DNA of 64,000 nt, taken from contig CAYFPI010000006.1 of NCBI GenBank assembly GCA_964344985.1, forward strand, positions 19,506 to 83,505. The letters run 5' to 3'. Under the pieces are notes generated by a model, which was given only the letters and a program-made list of their open reading frames with translations, had not been told where the DNA came from and ran no database searches. Shown here piece after piece: positions 45,397 to 54,670 of this stretch; position 1 is the first letter of the stretch; every line of letters starts with the position of its first letter. The DNA is from Thioglobus_A sp964344985 (GTDB lineage: Bacteria; Pseudomonadota; Gammaproteobacteria; PS1; Pseudothioglobaceae). The position numbers and the translations under genes were made by a program.

Positions 45397-46383
45397 TTAT
45401 TTCAACCACTTAGCAGCCTGCTTAGCGTAGTAAGTTAAAATTCCGTCACTACCAGCACGTTTGAAAGAAAGTAGAGTTTCTAATACAACTTTTTTCTCAT
45501 CAATCCAGTTGTTTTGACTGGCAGCTTTAAGCATGGCATATTCACCACTTACATGATAAGCAAAGGTTGGCATGCCAAAAGTTTGTTTAATACGATACAC
45601 AATATCCAAGTAGGGTAGTCCTGGTTTAATCATAACCATGTCAGCACCTTCATCAATATCCATTCCAACCTCTCGGATAGCCTCATCTGAATTAGCAGGA
45701 TCCATTTGATAGGTTTCTTTGCTTGAGGCGCCTAAGTTTGCAGCAGAGCCAACAGCATCCCTAAATGGGCCATAGTAAGACGATGCATATTTTGCAGAGT
45801 AGGCCAAAATATTAGTATAGATAAACTCATTTTCTTCTAGTGCGTTACGAATGGCACCAATACGACCATCCATCATATCCGAAGGGGCAACGATATCAAC
45901 ACCAGCATCAGCATGAGACAAGGCTTGTTTAACTAAAACTTCAACAGTTTCATCGTTAAGCACATAGCCTTTATCATCAATCAAACCATCTTGGCCATGA
46001 GTGGTAAAAGGATCAAGTGCCACATCGGTAATCACTGCAATATCGGGAAAGTTTTCTTTTAAAGCACGAACAGCGCGTTGGGCAAGGCCATCTGGATTAA
46101 AAGCCTCTTCGGCCTCTAATGATTTTTTCTCCTCTGGCACCACTGGAAAAAGCGCTACAGCACGAATACCAAGTTCAACAAGCTCTCCCGCTTCAATAAG
46201 TAATTGATCAATGCTTAAGCGCTCAATATCAGGCATAGAGTCAATGCTTTCGCGCTTGTTTTCACCTTCTAGAATAAAGATTGGAAAAATAAGGTCATCT
46301 GTTGTTAGTGTGTTTTCACGCATTAATTCACGGGTATATGCGTGTTTTCTCATACGACGTGGTCTATGGGTTAAAATTGTCAT
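45397..46383 (-). CDS. hemB: Delta-aminolevulinic acid dehydratase (porphobilinogen synthase)
   Basis: Heme-pathway enzyme of 328 aa that joins two 5-aminolevulinate molecules. Family segments are RPRRMRKHAYTRELMRE, the ALFPVVPEEKKS region, VAPSDMMDGRIGAIR and the Schiff-base lysine region MVMIKPGLPYLDIV. It is divergent from thiC by 37 bp. No TPP-riboswitch-like element is seen in that gap. Confidence 0.96.
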   Translation of the reverse strand: MTILTHRPRRMRKHAYTRELMRENTLTTDDLIFPIFILEGENKRESIDSMPDIERLSIDQLLIEAGELVELGIRAVALFPVVPEEKKSLEAEEAFNPDGLAQRAVRALKENFPDIAVITDVALDPFTTHGQDGLIDDKGYVLNDETVEVLVKQALSHADAGVDIVAPSDMMDGRIGAIRNALEENEFIYTNILAYSAKYASSYYGPFRDAVGSAANLGASSKETYQMDPANSDEAIREVGMDIDEGADMVMIKPGLPYLDIVYRIKQTFGMPTFAYHVSGEYAMLKAASQNNWIDEKKVVLETLLSFKRAGSDGILTYYAKQAAKWLK

Positions 46384-46420
46384 CTTAAATTTTCCTAATA
46401 ATTTAGTCGATTATACAACA

Positions 46421-46507
46421 ATGAGCCAATCAAGCAAAACCTTAAAAAACACGCTAACTATTAATAAAGCTTTTATCGAGCCTTTTCCTAACAGGTGTTT
46501 ATACTGA
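46421..46507 (+). pseudogene. thiC: Detached N-terminal fragment of thiC
   Basis: From ATG 46421 a frame of 28 codons reads INKAFIEPFPN and then stops (TGA at 46505-46507). The IEPFPN segment matches the start of bacterial ThiC, where it normally continues with a conserved stretch of about 45 residues before the YGDP segment. The downstream frame resumes with TGVYTDPTVSIDLRKGL. Part of the coding sequence is missing and the frame is shifted near 46490. Confidence 0.7.
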
Positions 46508-46538
46508 TCCTACAGTTTCAATCGATCTGCGCAAGGGT

Positions 46539-48164
46539 TTGGACAATGTTAGATCTGCCTGGATTGAAGAACGTGATGATACTGAAGTGTTGGAGAATCT
46601 AAGCTCAACTTTTTCTAATGAACGTCTAGAAGATTCAGAATTAGACGCGCTTAGATTTGAACACCTGCAAGCGCCGCGTCGTGCTAAAAAAGGCAAAAAC
46701 GTCTCACAAATGCATTATGCCAAAAAAGGCATCATTACGCCTGAAATGGAATACATTGCTATTCGTGAAAATTGTAAGTGGCAAGAATATAAAGACCAAA
46801 TTGGCCAACACAAGGGTGAGGGTTTTGGTGCTTCAATTCCAGATGTTATTACCCCGGAGTTTGTTCGCGATGAAGTAGCTCGTGGTCGCGCAGTTATTCC
46901 TAATAACATTAACCATCCCGAAACTGAACCAATGATTATTGGCCGTAATTTCATGGTGAAAATTAATGGCAACATTGGCAATTCAGCCTTAGGCTCAAGT
47001 ATTGAAGAAGAGGTGGATAAGATGGTTTGGGGTATTCGCTGGGGTGCTGATACCATTATGGATTTATCAACCGGTAAAAATATTCATGAGACTCGTGAGT
47101 GGATTATTCGTAATTCTCCAGTGCCAATTGGTACAGTGCCTATTTACCAAGCACTAGAAAAAGTTAATGGTATTGCTGAAGATCTAAATTGGGAAGTGTT
47201 TAGGGATACACTGATTGAGCAAGCCGAACAAGGTGTAGATTATTTCACTATTCATGCTGGTGTGCGTTTGCAACATGTGCCACTGACTATCGATCGTACA
47301 ACAGGCATTGTTTCTCGTGGCGGATCAATCATGGCTAAATGGTGTTTAGCGCATCATCAAGAGAGTTTTATTTATACCCATTTTGAAGAAATTTGTGAAA
47401 TCATGAAACAATATGATATTACTTTTTCACTCGGTGATGGTCTGCGTCCAGGCTCAATTGCTGATGCTAATGATGCAGCGCAATTTGGCGAGCTAGAAAC
47501 CCTGGGCGAGCTAACTAAAATTGCTTGGAAGCATGATGTTCAAACCTTTATTGAAGGTCCTGGTCATGTGCCAATGCAGATGATTAAAGAAAACATGGAT
47601 AAACAACTCAAAGAGTGTGGTGAGGCGCCGTTTTATACATTAGGCCCATTAACCACTGATATTGCTCCGGGTTATGATCATATTACTTCAGCGATTGGCG
47701 CAGCACAAATTGGTTGGTACGGTTGTGCAATGCTTTGCTACGTAACACCAAAAGAACACCTAGGATTGCCAAATCAAGACGATGTGAAAGAAGGTATTAT
47801 TGCTTATAAAATTGCTGCTCATGCGGCAGATCTTGCTAAAGGCCATCCTGGTGCACAGATTCGTGATAATGCACTGAGTAAGGCGCGTTTTGAATTCAGA
47901 TGGGAAGATCAATTTAACCTAGGCTTAGATCCAGATACAGCGCGCAAGTATCACGATGAAACCATGCCGAAGCAAGCAGCCAAAACCTCACATTTTTGCT
48001 CTATGTGTGGTCCTAAGTTTTGCTCTATGAAAATCACTCAAGAGATTAAAACCATGGATGACGAAGAAGTTGCAAAGATTAATGCTATCCAAGTAGAGAT
48101 GGACAAAAAATCTGCAGAATTTTTAGATAATGATTCTGAAATTTACATGAAAGAGGGCGCTTAA
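46539..48164 (+). CDS. thiC: Phosphomethylpyrimidine synthase ThiC, N-terminally damaged
   Basis: Radical-SAM enzyme that converts AIR to HMP-P in thiamine synthesis. The 541 codons from TTG 46539 contain the whole catalytic barrel (SQMHYAKKGIITPEMEYIAI, EGPGHVPMQM, GPLTTDIAPGYDHI) and the C-terminal cluster CSMCGPKFC. The frame is open upstream into LTGVYTDPTVSIDLRKG, but no good start lies there; the true N-terminus is on another frame (46421). Short ThiC forms without an N-terminal domain exist, so activity is possible. No riboswitch or second thiamine gene cluster is near; thiL is at 55.2 kb. Confidence 0.9.
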   Translation: MDNVRSAWIEERDDTEVLENLSSTFSNERLEDSELDALRFEHLQAPRRAKKGKNVSQMHYAKKGIITPEMEYIAIRENCKWQEYKDQIGQHKGEGFGASIPDVITPEFVRDEVARGRAVIPNNINHPETEPMIIGRNFMVKINGNIGNSALGSSIEEEVDKMVWGIRWGADTIMDLSTGKNIHETREWIIRNSPVPIGTVPIYQALEKVNGIAEDLNWEVFRDTLIEQAEQGVDYFTIHAGVRLQHVPLTIDRTTGIVSRGGSIMAKWCLAHHQESFIYTHFEEICEIMKQYDITFSLGDGLRPGSIADANDAAQFGELETLGELTKIAWKHDVQTFIEGPGHVPMQMIKENMDKQLKECGEAPFYTLGPLTTDIAPGYDHITSAIGAAQIGWYGCAMLCYVTPKEHLGLPNQDDVKEGIIAYKIAAHAADLAKGHPGAQIRDNALSKARFEFRWEDQFNLGLDPDTARKYHDETMPKQAAKTSHFCSMCGPKFCSMKITQEIKTMDDEEVAKINAIQVEMDKKSAEFLDNDSEIYMKEGA

Positions 48165-48205
48165 CCGTCCATTTGCGTTTTTTACCCCAGGGCAGCTTCT
48201 CTTTA

Positions 48206-48430
48206 CTAAAGTAAATTCACCTTCTCTAAAATTTTAAAATCCTTCAAGCAGCATTGCTTAGAAGGATTAAGATTTTCACAATTGCAGTAGTTGTTTTTAG
48301 TCTGAAAGATGACAAAATCCTTTAAAGTGCCGCCTTTTCCTTGTTTTAGTGCTTCCAGATAAGCATTTTCAGTGATATTAAAGCAATAACACAGCAGTTT
48401 TTCATCAGTTTTAGCATTACAACAGCCCAT
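48206..48430 (-). CDS. BFD/CopZ-like [2Fe-2S]-binding small protein
   Basis: A 74 aa protein with eight cysteines: CC at 3-4, CYC at 14-16, C49, C51 and CC at 60-61 in SKQCCLKD. The spacing of CxC, a region of about 33 residues and a final cysteine group resembles the BFD fold and the N-terminal iron-sulfur domain of CopZ copper chaperones. It has no copper-binding C-terminal domain. The role may be electron or metal transfer. It lies between thiC and the channel gene, transcribed leftward. Confidence 0.65.
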   Translation of the reverse strand: MGCCNAKTDEKLLCYCFNITENAYLEALKQGKGGTLKDFVIFQTKNNYCNCENLNPSKQCCLKDFKILEKVNLL

Positions 48431-48490
48431 TTTGAAAATTTCCTAAATTTTTACAGTACAATTGCTTTATTTTATTATAAATAAAATACG

Positions 48491-48916
48491 ATGTTTTTAG
48501 CAGCTTTGGTCAATTCAATCATTGTAATGATTAGTGTACTTATTCATTATGAATTTTTGTATCGCACCACCAAGATTGTGCCACTGATGAAAATCAAACA
48601 TCGTTTTAGAATTGTAAGCGTGGTATTTATTGCACTCATTGCTCATGTGGTAGAGATATGGATATTTGCACTAGGATATTTCTTTATGAATCAGAATCCA
48701 GAATGGGGCTCTATTACTGGCAATTTTGATGGTTCTTTATTAGACAGTGTTTATTTTTCGTTTACCAACTTTACCACACTGGGTTTTGGTGATATTGAAC
48801 CTTTTGGTGCAATTAGGTTTTTAGTTGGTATGGAGTCCTTGGTTGGCTTTGTACTGATTACTTGGACAGCCTCATTTTTATACTATGAAATGAGGCGTTA
48901 TTGGGATTCTAAATAG
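48491..48916 (+). CDS. Two-pore-helix potassium-type ion channel
   Basis: Membrane protein of 141 aa with a hydrophobic N-terminal segment (4-20), helices at about 41-66 and 107-131, and a selectivity-filter-like loop TTLGFGD at 95-101. That filter (TxGFGD) is close to the potassium-channel TVGYGD, but ion choice is inferred. There is no regulatory RCK or cyclic-nucleotide domain. It overlaps waaA by 8 bp convergently. Confidence 0.75.
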   Translation: MFLAALVNSIIVMISVLIHYEFLYRTTKIVPLMKIKHRFRIVSVVFIALIAHVVEIWIFALGYFFMNQNPEWGSITGNFDGSLLDSVYFSFTNFTTLGFGDIEPFGAIRFLVGMESLVGFVLITWTASFLYYEMRRYWDSK

Positions 48917-50159
48917 ATTGGTCAATGAGTTGCAAGATTGTTTTAAGTGCGCCTTGTTTTGATTTGAAGTATTGATGTGCATTATCTCCAAGCTCTTTTT
49001 GCTCTTTAGGACTATCTAATAGCTCAATAATTCTTTCAAATAGTTCAGTGCTATTTTTTACTTGAATGGCGCCCTTTTTGCTCACCAAATCAAATGATAT
49101 CTCTGCAAAATTAAATACCGTTGGTCCAAACAAAATAGGTTTTGATAGTGCTGCTGGTTCGAGCATATTGTGCCCGCCAGTATTATTAAGACTGCCGCCC
49201 ATAAACACAATATCAGCTACATTAAAATAGTTCATCATTTCACCCATAGAGTCACCCAGTAGTATCTGTGCTTTTTGGGCGGATTTATTACTAGAACGTC
49301 TTACGATAGATAAATCATTTTTTTGAGCAAGTTTGTAGACTTCTTTAAAACGCTCAGGGTGTCTTGGGATAATAACAAGTAGTGCATCAATACTGTCTTT
49401 AACTTTTAAATAAGCGTTGATAATTTGCGATTCTTCTGTGTCATGTGTGCTGGCAAAAGCAACAACTTTTCGCTTGCCAATGATATTTTTTAAAGACTCG
49501 GAAACATCTTTATCAACAACAACATTTTGATCAAATTTAATATTACCAGCATTAATAGCTTTATTAGGTAGAGCGCCGAGTTCAATAAATCTTTGTTGTG
49601 AATTCTGATTTTGAGCAGCAATAACACTAAACTTATTTAAAGTTTGTCTGGCTAAATTAGGTGCAAATTTTTGATATTTTTCTAAAGAGCGTTGAGATAA
49701 TCTTGCATTAATCAGCAGCGTTGGTATGTTGTTTTTATCTAGCGTATGAACAAGATTTGGCCAAATTTCAGTTTCTAATAAAATACAAATATCGGCATTA
49801 GTTCTTGCTGCGTAGCGATTAACAATAAAACCCAAATCAAATGGAAAATAATAATGCAGTACTTGTTGTTGATAATGATCTTTAACTGCTCTTGATCCAG
49901 TAGGTGTGGTTGTGGTGATTAAAACGCGGTGCTCCGGATAATCTTTAATCAGTCTATCAATCAGTGTGATTGAGGCTCGAAATTCACCAACAGAGACACA
50001 ATGAATCCAAATAATAGGCACAGGTATTTTATTGATAAAACCAAGTCGCTCACCCATGCGTCTGCGATACTCAGGTGATTTTAAAGATTTTATTAATAGG
50101 CGCAAAAGCATTACTGGCAAAAGTAAATATCCAACAAAGCTGTAAGAGAATCGGTTCAT
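48909..50159 (-). CDS. waaA: 3-deoxy-D-manno-octulosonic acid transferase
   Basis: Inner-membrane-associated glycosyltransferase (GT30) of 416 aa that adds Kdo to lipid A. It has an N-terminal anchor helix, the WIHCVSVGEFRAS segment near 52 and the donor-site motif GGSLNNTGGHNMLEPA near 325-340. It marks an outer membrane with LPS, that is a Gram-negative cell. It is divergent from obgE by 54 bp. Confidence 0.94.
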   Translation of the reverse strand: MNRFSYSFVGYLLLPVMLLRLLIKSLKSPEYRRRMGERLGFINKIPVPIIWIHCVSVGEFRASITLIDRLIKDYPEHRVLITTTTPTGSRAVKDHYQQQVLHYYFPFDLGFIVNRYAARTNADICILLETEIWPNLVHTLDKNNIPTLLINARLSQRSLEKYQKFAPNLARQTLNKFSVIAAQNQNSQQRFIELGALPNKAINAGNIKFDQNVVVDKDVSESLKNIIGKRKVVAFASTHDTEESQIINAYLKVKDSIDALLVIIPRHPERFKEVYKLAQKNDLSIVRRSSNKSAQKAQILLGDSMGEMMNYFNVADIVFMGGSLNNTGGHNMLEPAALSKPILFGPTVFNFAEISFDLVSKKGAIQVKNSTELFERIIELLDSPKEQKELGDNAHQYFKSKQGALKTILQLIDQSI

Positions 50160-50213
50160 TTATGAGTGGTATAATATCGTTCATTGTATTTTAGACCTTT
50201 TGCTTAAGCTTTT

Positions 50214-51224
50214 ATGAAATTTGTTGATTCTGCATCAATTCATGTTGAAGCCGGTAAAGGGGGCGCAGGCTGTTTAGGTTTTCGTCGTGAAAAATATATT
50301 CCTGATGGTGGTCCTGACGGCGGTGACGGCGGTGACGGCGGTCATGTGTATTTTCGTGGTCAAGAAGGGTTAAATACGTTAAGTGAATTCCGTTTTAATC
50401 GACTTTTTAGAGCAAAAAATGGACAACCTGGTTCTGGACAAAACAAAAGAGGAAAATCAGCAGAGCACCTAACTGTTGAGATTCCATTAGGCACTAAAGT
50501 ATATGATTTAGAAACCGATGAGTTGATTGGCGAGCTAACCAAACATGATCAAATACTACTGGTTGCCAAAGGTGGTTTTCACGGCTTGGGCAACGCAAGA
50601 TTTAAATCAAGCACTAATAGGGCGCCTCGCCAAACAACACCAGGCACACCTGGAGAGGTTCGCGAGATTGGTTTAGAGATGAGTGTGATGGCTGATATTG
50701 GCCTGCTAGGCATGCCTAATGCGGGAAAATCTAGCCTTATTCGTCAAATCTCTAGTGCCAGGCCAAAAGTAGCAGATTATCCTTTTACGACGTTGCATCC
50801 ATCTTTAGGTGTGGTGTCGTACTACGATGAGCACATTGTTATGGCTGATATTCCAGGTCTAATCGAAGATGCTAGTGAAGGTATTGGGTTGGGTTTTGAG
50901 TTTTTAAAACACTTATCTCGTGCAAAAGCACTATTACATGTGGTGGATATTTTGCCAGCAGATGGATCGGATCCTGCCCATAATTTTTTAACCATTGAAA
51001 ATGAATTAAGAAAATATGATAAAGAATTGGCTAATAAGCCAAGACTATTGGCGATTAATAAAATGGACCTATTGCCAGAAGAGGATCGAGATGGTATTGT
51101 GAGCGATTTATTGAAAACGATTAATTACAAAGGCGATTTTTACAATATCTCCGCCCTAAATGGATTAGGGTGTAAGGATTTAGTAGAAGGCTTATTTAAT
51201 TTAGTAAAAGACAACAATGAGTAA
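50214..51224 (+). CDS. obgE: GTPase ObgE/CgtA
   Basis: Essential 50S-assembly and stress GTPase, 336 aa. The N-terminal glycine-rich Obg domain (1-158) contains GGPDGGDGGDGGHVYFRG; the G domain has GMPNAGKSSLIRQ (P-loop near 167), DIPGLIEDAS and NKMD. The variable C-terminal tail is short. First gene of the run obgE-proB-folK-panB-panC; the rplU-rpmA genes that often precede it are not here. Confidence 0.96.
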   Translation: MKFVDSASIHVEAGKGGAGCLGFRREKYIPDGGPDGGDGGDGGHVYFRGQEGLNTLSEFRFNRLFRAKNGQPGSGQNKRGKSAEHLTVEIPLGTKVYDLETDELIGELTKHDQILLVAKGGFHGLGNARFKSSTNRAPRQTTPGTPGEVREIGLEMSVMADIGLLGMPNAGKSSLIRQISSARPKVADYPFTTLHPSLGVVSYYDEHIVMADIPGLIEDASEGIGLGFEFLKHLSRAKALLHVVDILPADGSDPAHNFLTIENELRKYDKELANKPRLLAINKMDLLPEEDRDGIVSDLLKTINYKGDFYNISALNGLGCKDLVEGLFNLVKDNNE

Positions 51225-51987
51225 ACAAAGATGGGTAATTAAGATTGGATCTGCATTATTAACTAATGACGGTAAAGGTCTGGATATTGATGCAATTAGT
51301 AGTTGGGTTGATCAAATTGCCGGTCTTAAGGCTAATGATATTGAGGTTATATTGGTTTCTAGTGGTGCCATTGCTGAGGGTATTAAAAGACTTAATTGGT
51401 CTGAGCGTCCAACTGATATTCACAAACTGCAAGCTGCTGCTGCAGTTGGTCAAATGGGTTTAGTACAAACTTACGAGTCTTTATTTGCAAAGCATAATAT
51501 TCACACTGCACAAGTGTTATTAACTCATGATAATCTAGTTGATAAAAATCAAAGTGATAATACCAGTGCAACACTCAGTGCTCTTTTAGAGCTAGACACT
51601 GTGCCTATTGTTAATGAGAATGATACGGTTGCCACTGATGAGATTAAATTTGGTGATAATGACACATTAGCAGCCATGGTTGCTAATTTGACCGGTGCAA
51701 CTCAGCTTGTAATACTTACAGATCAAGGTGGCGTATACAGTGCTGACCCAAGAAAAGACATGAGTGCTGAGCTAATTGATAAAATTTGTGTAACCGATGA
51801 AAAGCTAATTAAAGTAGCAGGTCGTTCTGGTGGATCTTTAGGCTCGGGTGGTATGTATACTAAAGTGCTAGCTGCTAAAACCGCTGCTAAAACTAATACA
51901 GATACCATCATTGCCTCTGGCAGACAAATTGATATTTTGTCAAGATTAGGTGCTGGTGAACATGTGGGGACGTTAATCCATTGTTAG
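51217..51987 (+). CDS. proB: Glutamate 5-kinase without PUA domain
   Basis: Amino-acid kinase of 256 aa, first step of proline synthesis. It has the kinase core (KIGSALLTNDGKG, VSSGAIAEG, GSLGSGGMYTK) but ends after it, whereas E. coli ProB (about 367 aa) has a C-terminal PUA domain. The short form is common and active. It overlaps obgE by 8 bp; the stop of proB is inside the start of folK. Confidence 0.93.
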   Translation: MSKQRWVIKIGSALLTNDGKGLDIDAISSWVDQIAGLKANDIEVILVSSGAIAEGIKRLNWSERPTDIHKLQAAAAVGQMGLVQTYESLFAKHNIHTAQVLLTHDNLVDKNQSDNTSATLSALLELDTVPIVNENDTVATDEIKFGDNDTLAAMVANLTGATQLVILTDQGGVYSADPRKDMSAELIDKICVTDEKLIKVAGRSGGSLGSGGMYTKVLAAKTAAKTNTDTIIASGRQIDILSRLGAGEHVGTLIHC

Positions 51988-52454
51988 CCTATATTGGACT
52001 GGGTTCAAATCTTAACAACCCTAAGCAACAAATCAAAAACGCAGTACTTGCACTTCATGATATGCAAGATGTTAGTGTGGTAAATTTATCAAGCCTATAC
52101 CAATCTAAGCCAATTGATAATTCTGATCAGCCTGATTATATTAATGCTGTTTGTCAAGTTGACACTCATTTAACACCTTTAGAGCTTTTGCATGTTTGTC
52201 AAGAGATTGAAGAAAAACAACATCGTGTGCGCGAAAAAAAATGGGGTGCAAGAACCATTGATTTGGATATTATTTTGTATGGTGTACAAGTTGTTGCTTC
52301 CAAGCAATTAGTCATTCCACATCCGCAGATGATGAACCGAGCATTTGTATTGGTTCCACTTGCTGAGATGGATCCGGATCTTAAAGTGCCAGTGTTAGGC
52401 CCTATTCAAGATTTAATTGATAAGCTAGACGTGTCAGAACTAATTAAGTTATGA
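51981..52454 (+). CDS. folK: 2-amino-4-hydroxy-6-hydroxymethyldihydropteridine pyrophosphokinase
   Basis: Folate-pathway kinase (HPPK) of 157 aa. The start YIGLGSNLNNPKQQI and the ATP-binding region RTIDLDIILYG are typical. The start codon is TTG 51981, overlapping the proB stop by 7 bp, so translation depends on proB. It overlaps panB by 4 bp. folK-panB-panC is a classic gammaproteobacterial order. Confidence 0.94.
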   Translation: MLAYIGLGSNLNNPKQQIKNAVLALHDMQDVSVVNLSSLYQSKPIDNSDQPDYINAVCQVDTHLTPLELLHVCQEIEEKQHRVREKKWGARTIDLDIILYGVQVVASKQLVIPHPQMMNRAFVLVPLAEMDPDLKVPVLGPIQDLIDKLDVSELIKL

Positions 52455-53233
52455 ATATTGAACAACTAAAAACTTTTAAACGTTCAGGCGAGAAAATTAC
52501 GTGTCTAACCGCTTATGACGCTTCATTTTCTTTAGTTTTTGATAAGTGCGGCATAGATGTTATTTTGGTGGGCGATTCGTTGGGTAATGTGATTCAAGGT
52601 GGTGAAAACACTTTAGGTGTTTCTATGGATGATATGATCTACCATACCAAGGTAACTGCTAAAGGTATTCAAAAGTCATTGCTTATTGCTGATATGCCTT
52701 ACAAGAGTTATGAGAGTGCCGAACAAACACTTGTTAATGCGAATAAATTAATTACTGCAGGCGCACACATGGTGAAATTTGAAGGTGGTAAAGAACATAA
52801 AGAGTCGTTTAAAATTTTGCAAGCCAATAGCATTCCAGTTTGTGGTCATTTAGGCTTGCAACCTCAATCAGTGCTTGAGATGGGTGGTTATAAAGTGCAA
52901 GGCAGAGATGAGCAAAGTGCTAACAAGATCTTAGAAGATGCAAAACTGCTTGAGTCATGGGGTGTAAAAGTTTTGGTGTTAGAGTGCGTACCTGCCAAGT
53001 TAGCTCAAGTCATATCTCAAGCCTTAAGCATTCCTACTATTGGTATCGGTGCAGGTAGCGATTGTGATGGTCAAGTATTAGTAAGCTATGATATGCTTGG
53101 TATCAATACAGGCTATGTGCCAAAATTTGTGAAAAACTTTTTATCTGGTAATGACTCGATCGAGTCTGCAGTTAAAGATTTTATTCATTCGGTTAAAAAC
53201 CAAACATTCCCAACTGATGAGCAAAGTTATTAA
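52451..53233 (+). CDS. panB: Ketopantoate hydroxymethyltransferase
   Basis: First enzyme of pantothenate synthesis, 260 aa, transferring a hydroxymethyl group from methylene-THF to ketoisovalerate. The core motifs are TAYDASFSLVFDKCGID, LVGDSLGNVIQGGENT and IGIGAGSDCDGQVLV. It sits between folK (source of folate) and panC. Confidence 0.96.
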   Translation: MNIEQLKTFKRSGEKITCLTAYDASFSLVFDKCGIDVILVGDSLGNVIQGGENTLGVSMDDMIYHTKVTAKGIQKSLLIADMPYKSYESAEQTLVNANKLITAGAHMVKFEGGKEHKESFKILQANSIPVCGHLGLQPQSVLEMGGYKVQGRDEQSANKILEDAKLLESWGVKVLVLECVPAKLAQVISQALSIPTIGIGAGSDCDGQVLVSYDMLGINTGYVPKFVKNFLSGNDSIESAVKDFIHSVKNQTFPTDEQSY

Positions 53234-54056
53234 CTCTGTTGTTGATATTGAGTCATTAGTATCAAATTACAAAGCCAACAATAAAACCATTGCTTTTGTG
53301 CCTACTATGGGCGGGCTTCATGACGGGCATCTGTCTTTGGTAGATATGGCTAAAAAGCATGCTGATGTTGTGGTTGTGAGTATTTTTGTCAATCCTACGC
53401 AGTTTGGAAAAAATGAAGATTTTGACAAATATCCAAATACCTTTGCTAATGACAAAAGACTGCTTGAAAAAAAAGGTGTGGAGATTATCTTTTCCCCAAG
53501 TAAAGATGAAATCTATCCACAAGGGGTAGCTAGCGATATTGAGCCTGGAGCCATTGCCAATATTTTATGTGGCGCTTCACGGCCTGGACACTTTAAAGGT
53601 GTGGTCCAAGTAGTGAGTCGTTTATTTGATATTATAAGGCCAGATGTTGCAGTATTTGGAGAGAAAGACTATCAGCAATTATTAGTCATTAAACAAATGG
53701 CAAAAGATTTGAACAAGGGTGTTGCTATTTTGTCTGCACCTATCGCGCGCGAACCCGGTGGTTTGGCGATGAGTACGCGTAATCAGTACTTGAATGCTGA
53801 GCAAAAACACGTTGCTGCAAAGTTATATCAAGTTTTAATCAATACTAAAGATAGATATTCGTCTGTTGATATTGATCAACTTGAACGTTTAGCAATTAAA
53901 GAACTTAGTAAGGATTTTAAAGTGGATTATTTTCAATTATTAGATGCGAATAACCTTAGGAAAATTACTGATAATACAAGTAAAATTGCGATATTATCTG
54001 CGGCTTACTTAGGTGATGTTCGCCTGATTGATAATCTTATTTTTAACAAAGGATAA
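53217..54056 (+). CDS. panC: Pantoate-beta-alanine ligase (pantothenate synthetase)
   Basis: Second enzyme of this pair, 279 aa from ATG 53217 (MSKVINSVVDIESLV). The ATP-binding HIGH-like motif is in TMGGLHDGHLSLV (G-L-H at 36-38 of the trimmed protein) and the KDYQQLLVIKQM segment is intact. A longer frame from 53151 exists, but it overlaps panB heavily and has no family match, so it is rejected. panD is not in the window. Confidence 0.95.
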   Translation: MSKVINSVVDIESLVSNYKANNKTIAFVPTMGGLHDGHLSLVDMAKKHADVVVVSIFVNPTQFGKNEDFDKYPNTFANDKRLLEKKGVEIIFSPSKDEIYPQGVASDIEPGAIANILCGASRPGHFKGVVQVVSRLFDIIRPDVAVFGEKDYQQLLVIKQMAKDLNKGVAILSAPIAREPGGLAMSTRNQYLNAEQKHVAAKLYQVLINTKDRYSSVDIDQLERLAIKELSKDFKVDYFQLLDANNLRKITDNTSKIAILSAAYLGDVRLIDNLIFNKG

Positions 54057-54058
54057 CC

Positions 54059-54637
54059 ATGTTCAATATTACAGAGGAAGCGCAAACTTACGTTTCAGAT
54101 TTATTTGCTCAACAAGATGAAAAAGATTTGGGCTTAAAAGTAGATATTGAAAGAGCAGGTACGCCAGCTGCCGCTGTTACTTTTAATTTTTGTTTTCCGA
54201 AAGAGTTAGGCAAGAATTATTTTAAATTTGCTTATGAAGGTTTTTTTGCCTATATTGATGAAGCTAATTTTAAATACCTAGAAGAATCTGAAGTTGCACT
54301 TAAAGATGAGGGTGCAGGTAAAAAATTAACCATTACTGCGCCAAACGCAAAAGGTGAAGAACCAAGTGAAGATGCGCCTCTTGAAGAGAAAATCAAATAC
54401 ATGATTGCTGCAGAGATTTCACCAGGACTTGCTTCTCATGGTGGTTTTGTAGAACTGGTAGAGATTACCAAAGATAAGGACGTTATTTTAAATTTTGGCG
54501 GTGGTTGTCAGGGTTGTTCTTCAGTAAAGCTAACATTAGAGCAAGGTGTGGAGCAACAATTGAAGGCACGTTTTCCTGAGATTAAGTCAGTGCGCGATGT
54601 GACAGATCACAGTCAAACAGATAACGCTTATATGTAG
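54059..54637 (+). CDS. nfuA: Fe-S biogenesis carrier NfuA
   Basis: 192 aa protein with an N-terminal degenerate A-type (IscA-like) domain (1-95) and a C-terminal Nfu domain. The cluster-binding CxxC is C150-x-x-C153 in GGGCQGCSSVKLTL. It should deliver [4Fe-4S] clusters to targets such as IspG, NadA and LeuC seen here. It follows panC by 2 bp. Confidence 0.94.
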   Translation: MFNITEEAQTYVSDLFAQQDEKDLGLKVDIERAGTPAAAVTFNFCFPKELGKNYFKFAYEGFFAYIDEANFKYLEESEVALKDEGAGKKLTITAPNAKGEEPSEDAPLEEKIKYMIAAEISPGLASHGGFVELVEITKDKDVILNFGGGCQGCSSVKLTLEQGVEQQLKARFPEIKSVRDVTDHSQTDNAYM

Positions 54638-54670
54638 CACAATTTTATTTATGATGATAAACTACTCATC

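Noticed and set aside
46384..46420. Possible TPP riboswitch before thiC
   Set aside because: The gap to hemB is only 37 bp and holds no THI-box core; too short for the element.
51997..52010. GGTTCAAATC, like a tRNA T-loop
   Set aside because: It encodes the GLGSNL segment of FolK; no cloverleaf can be formed around it.
53151..53216. Longer start of panC at 53151
   Set aside because: Would overlap panB by 83 bp and adds residues with no match to the family; ATG 53217 fits known PanC.
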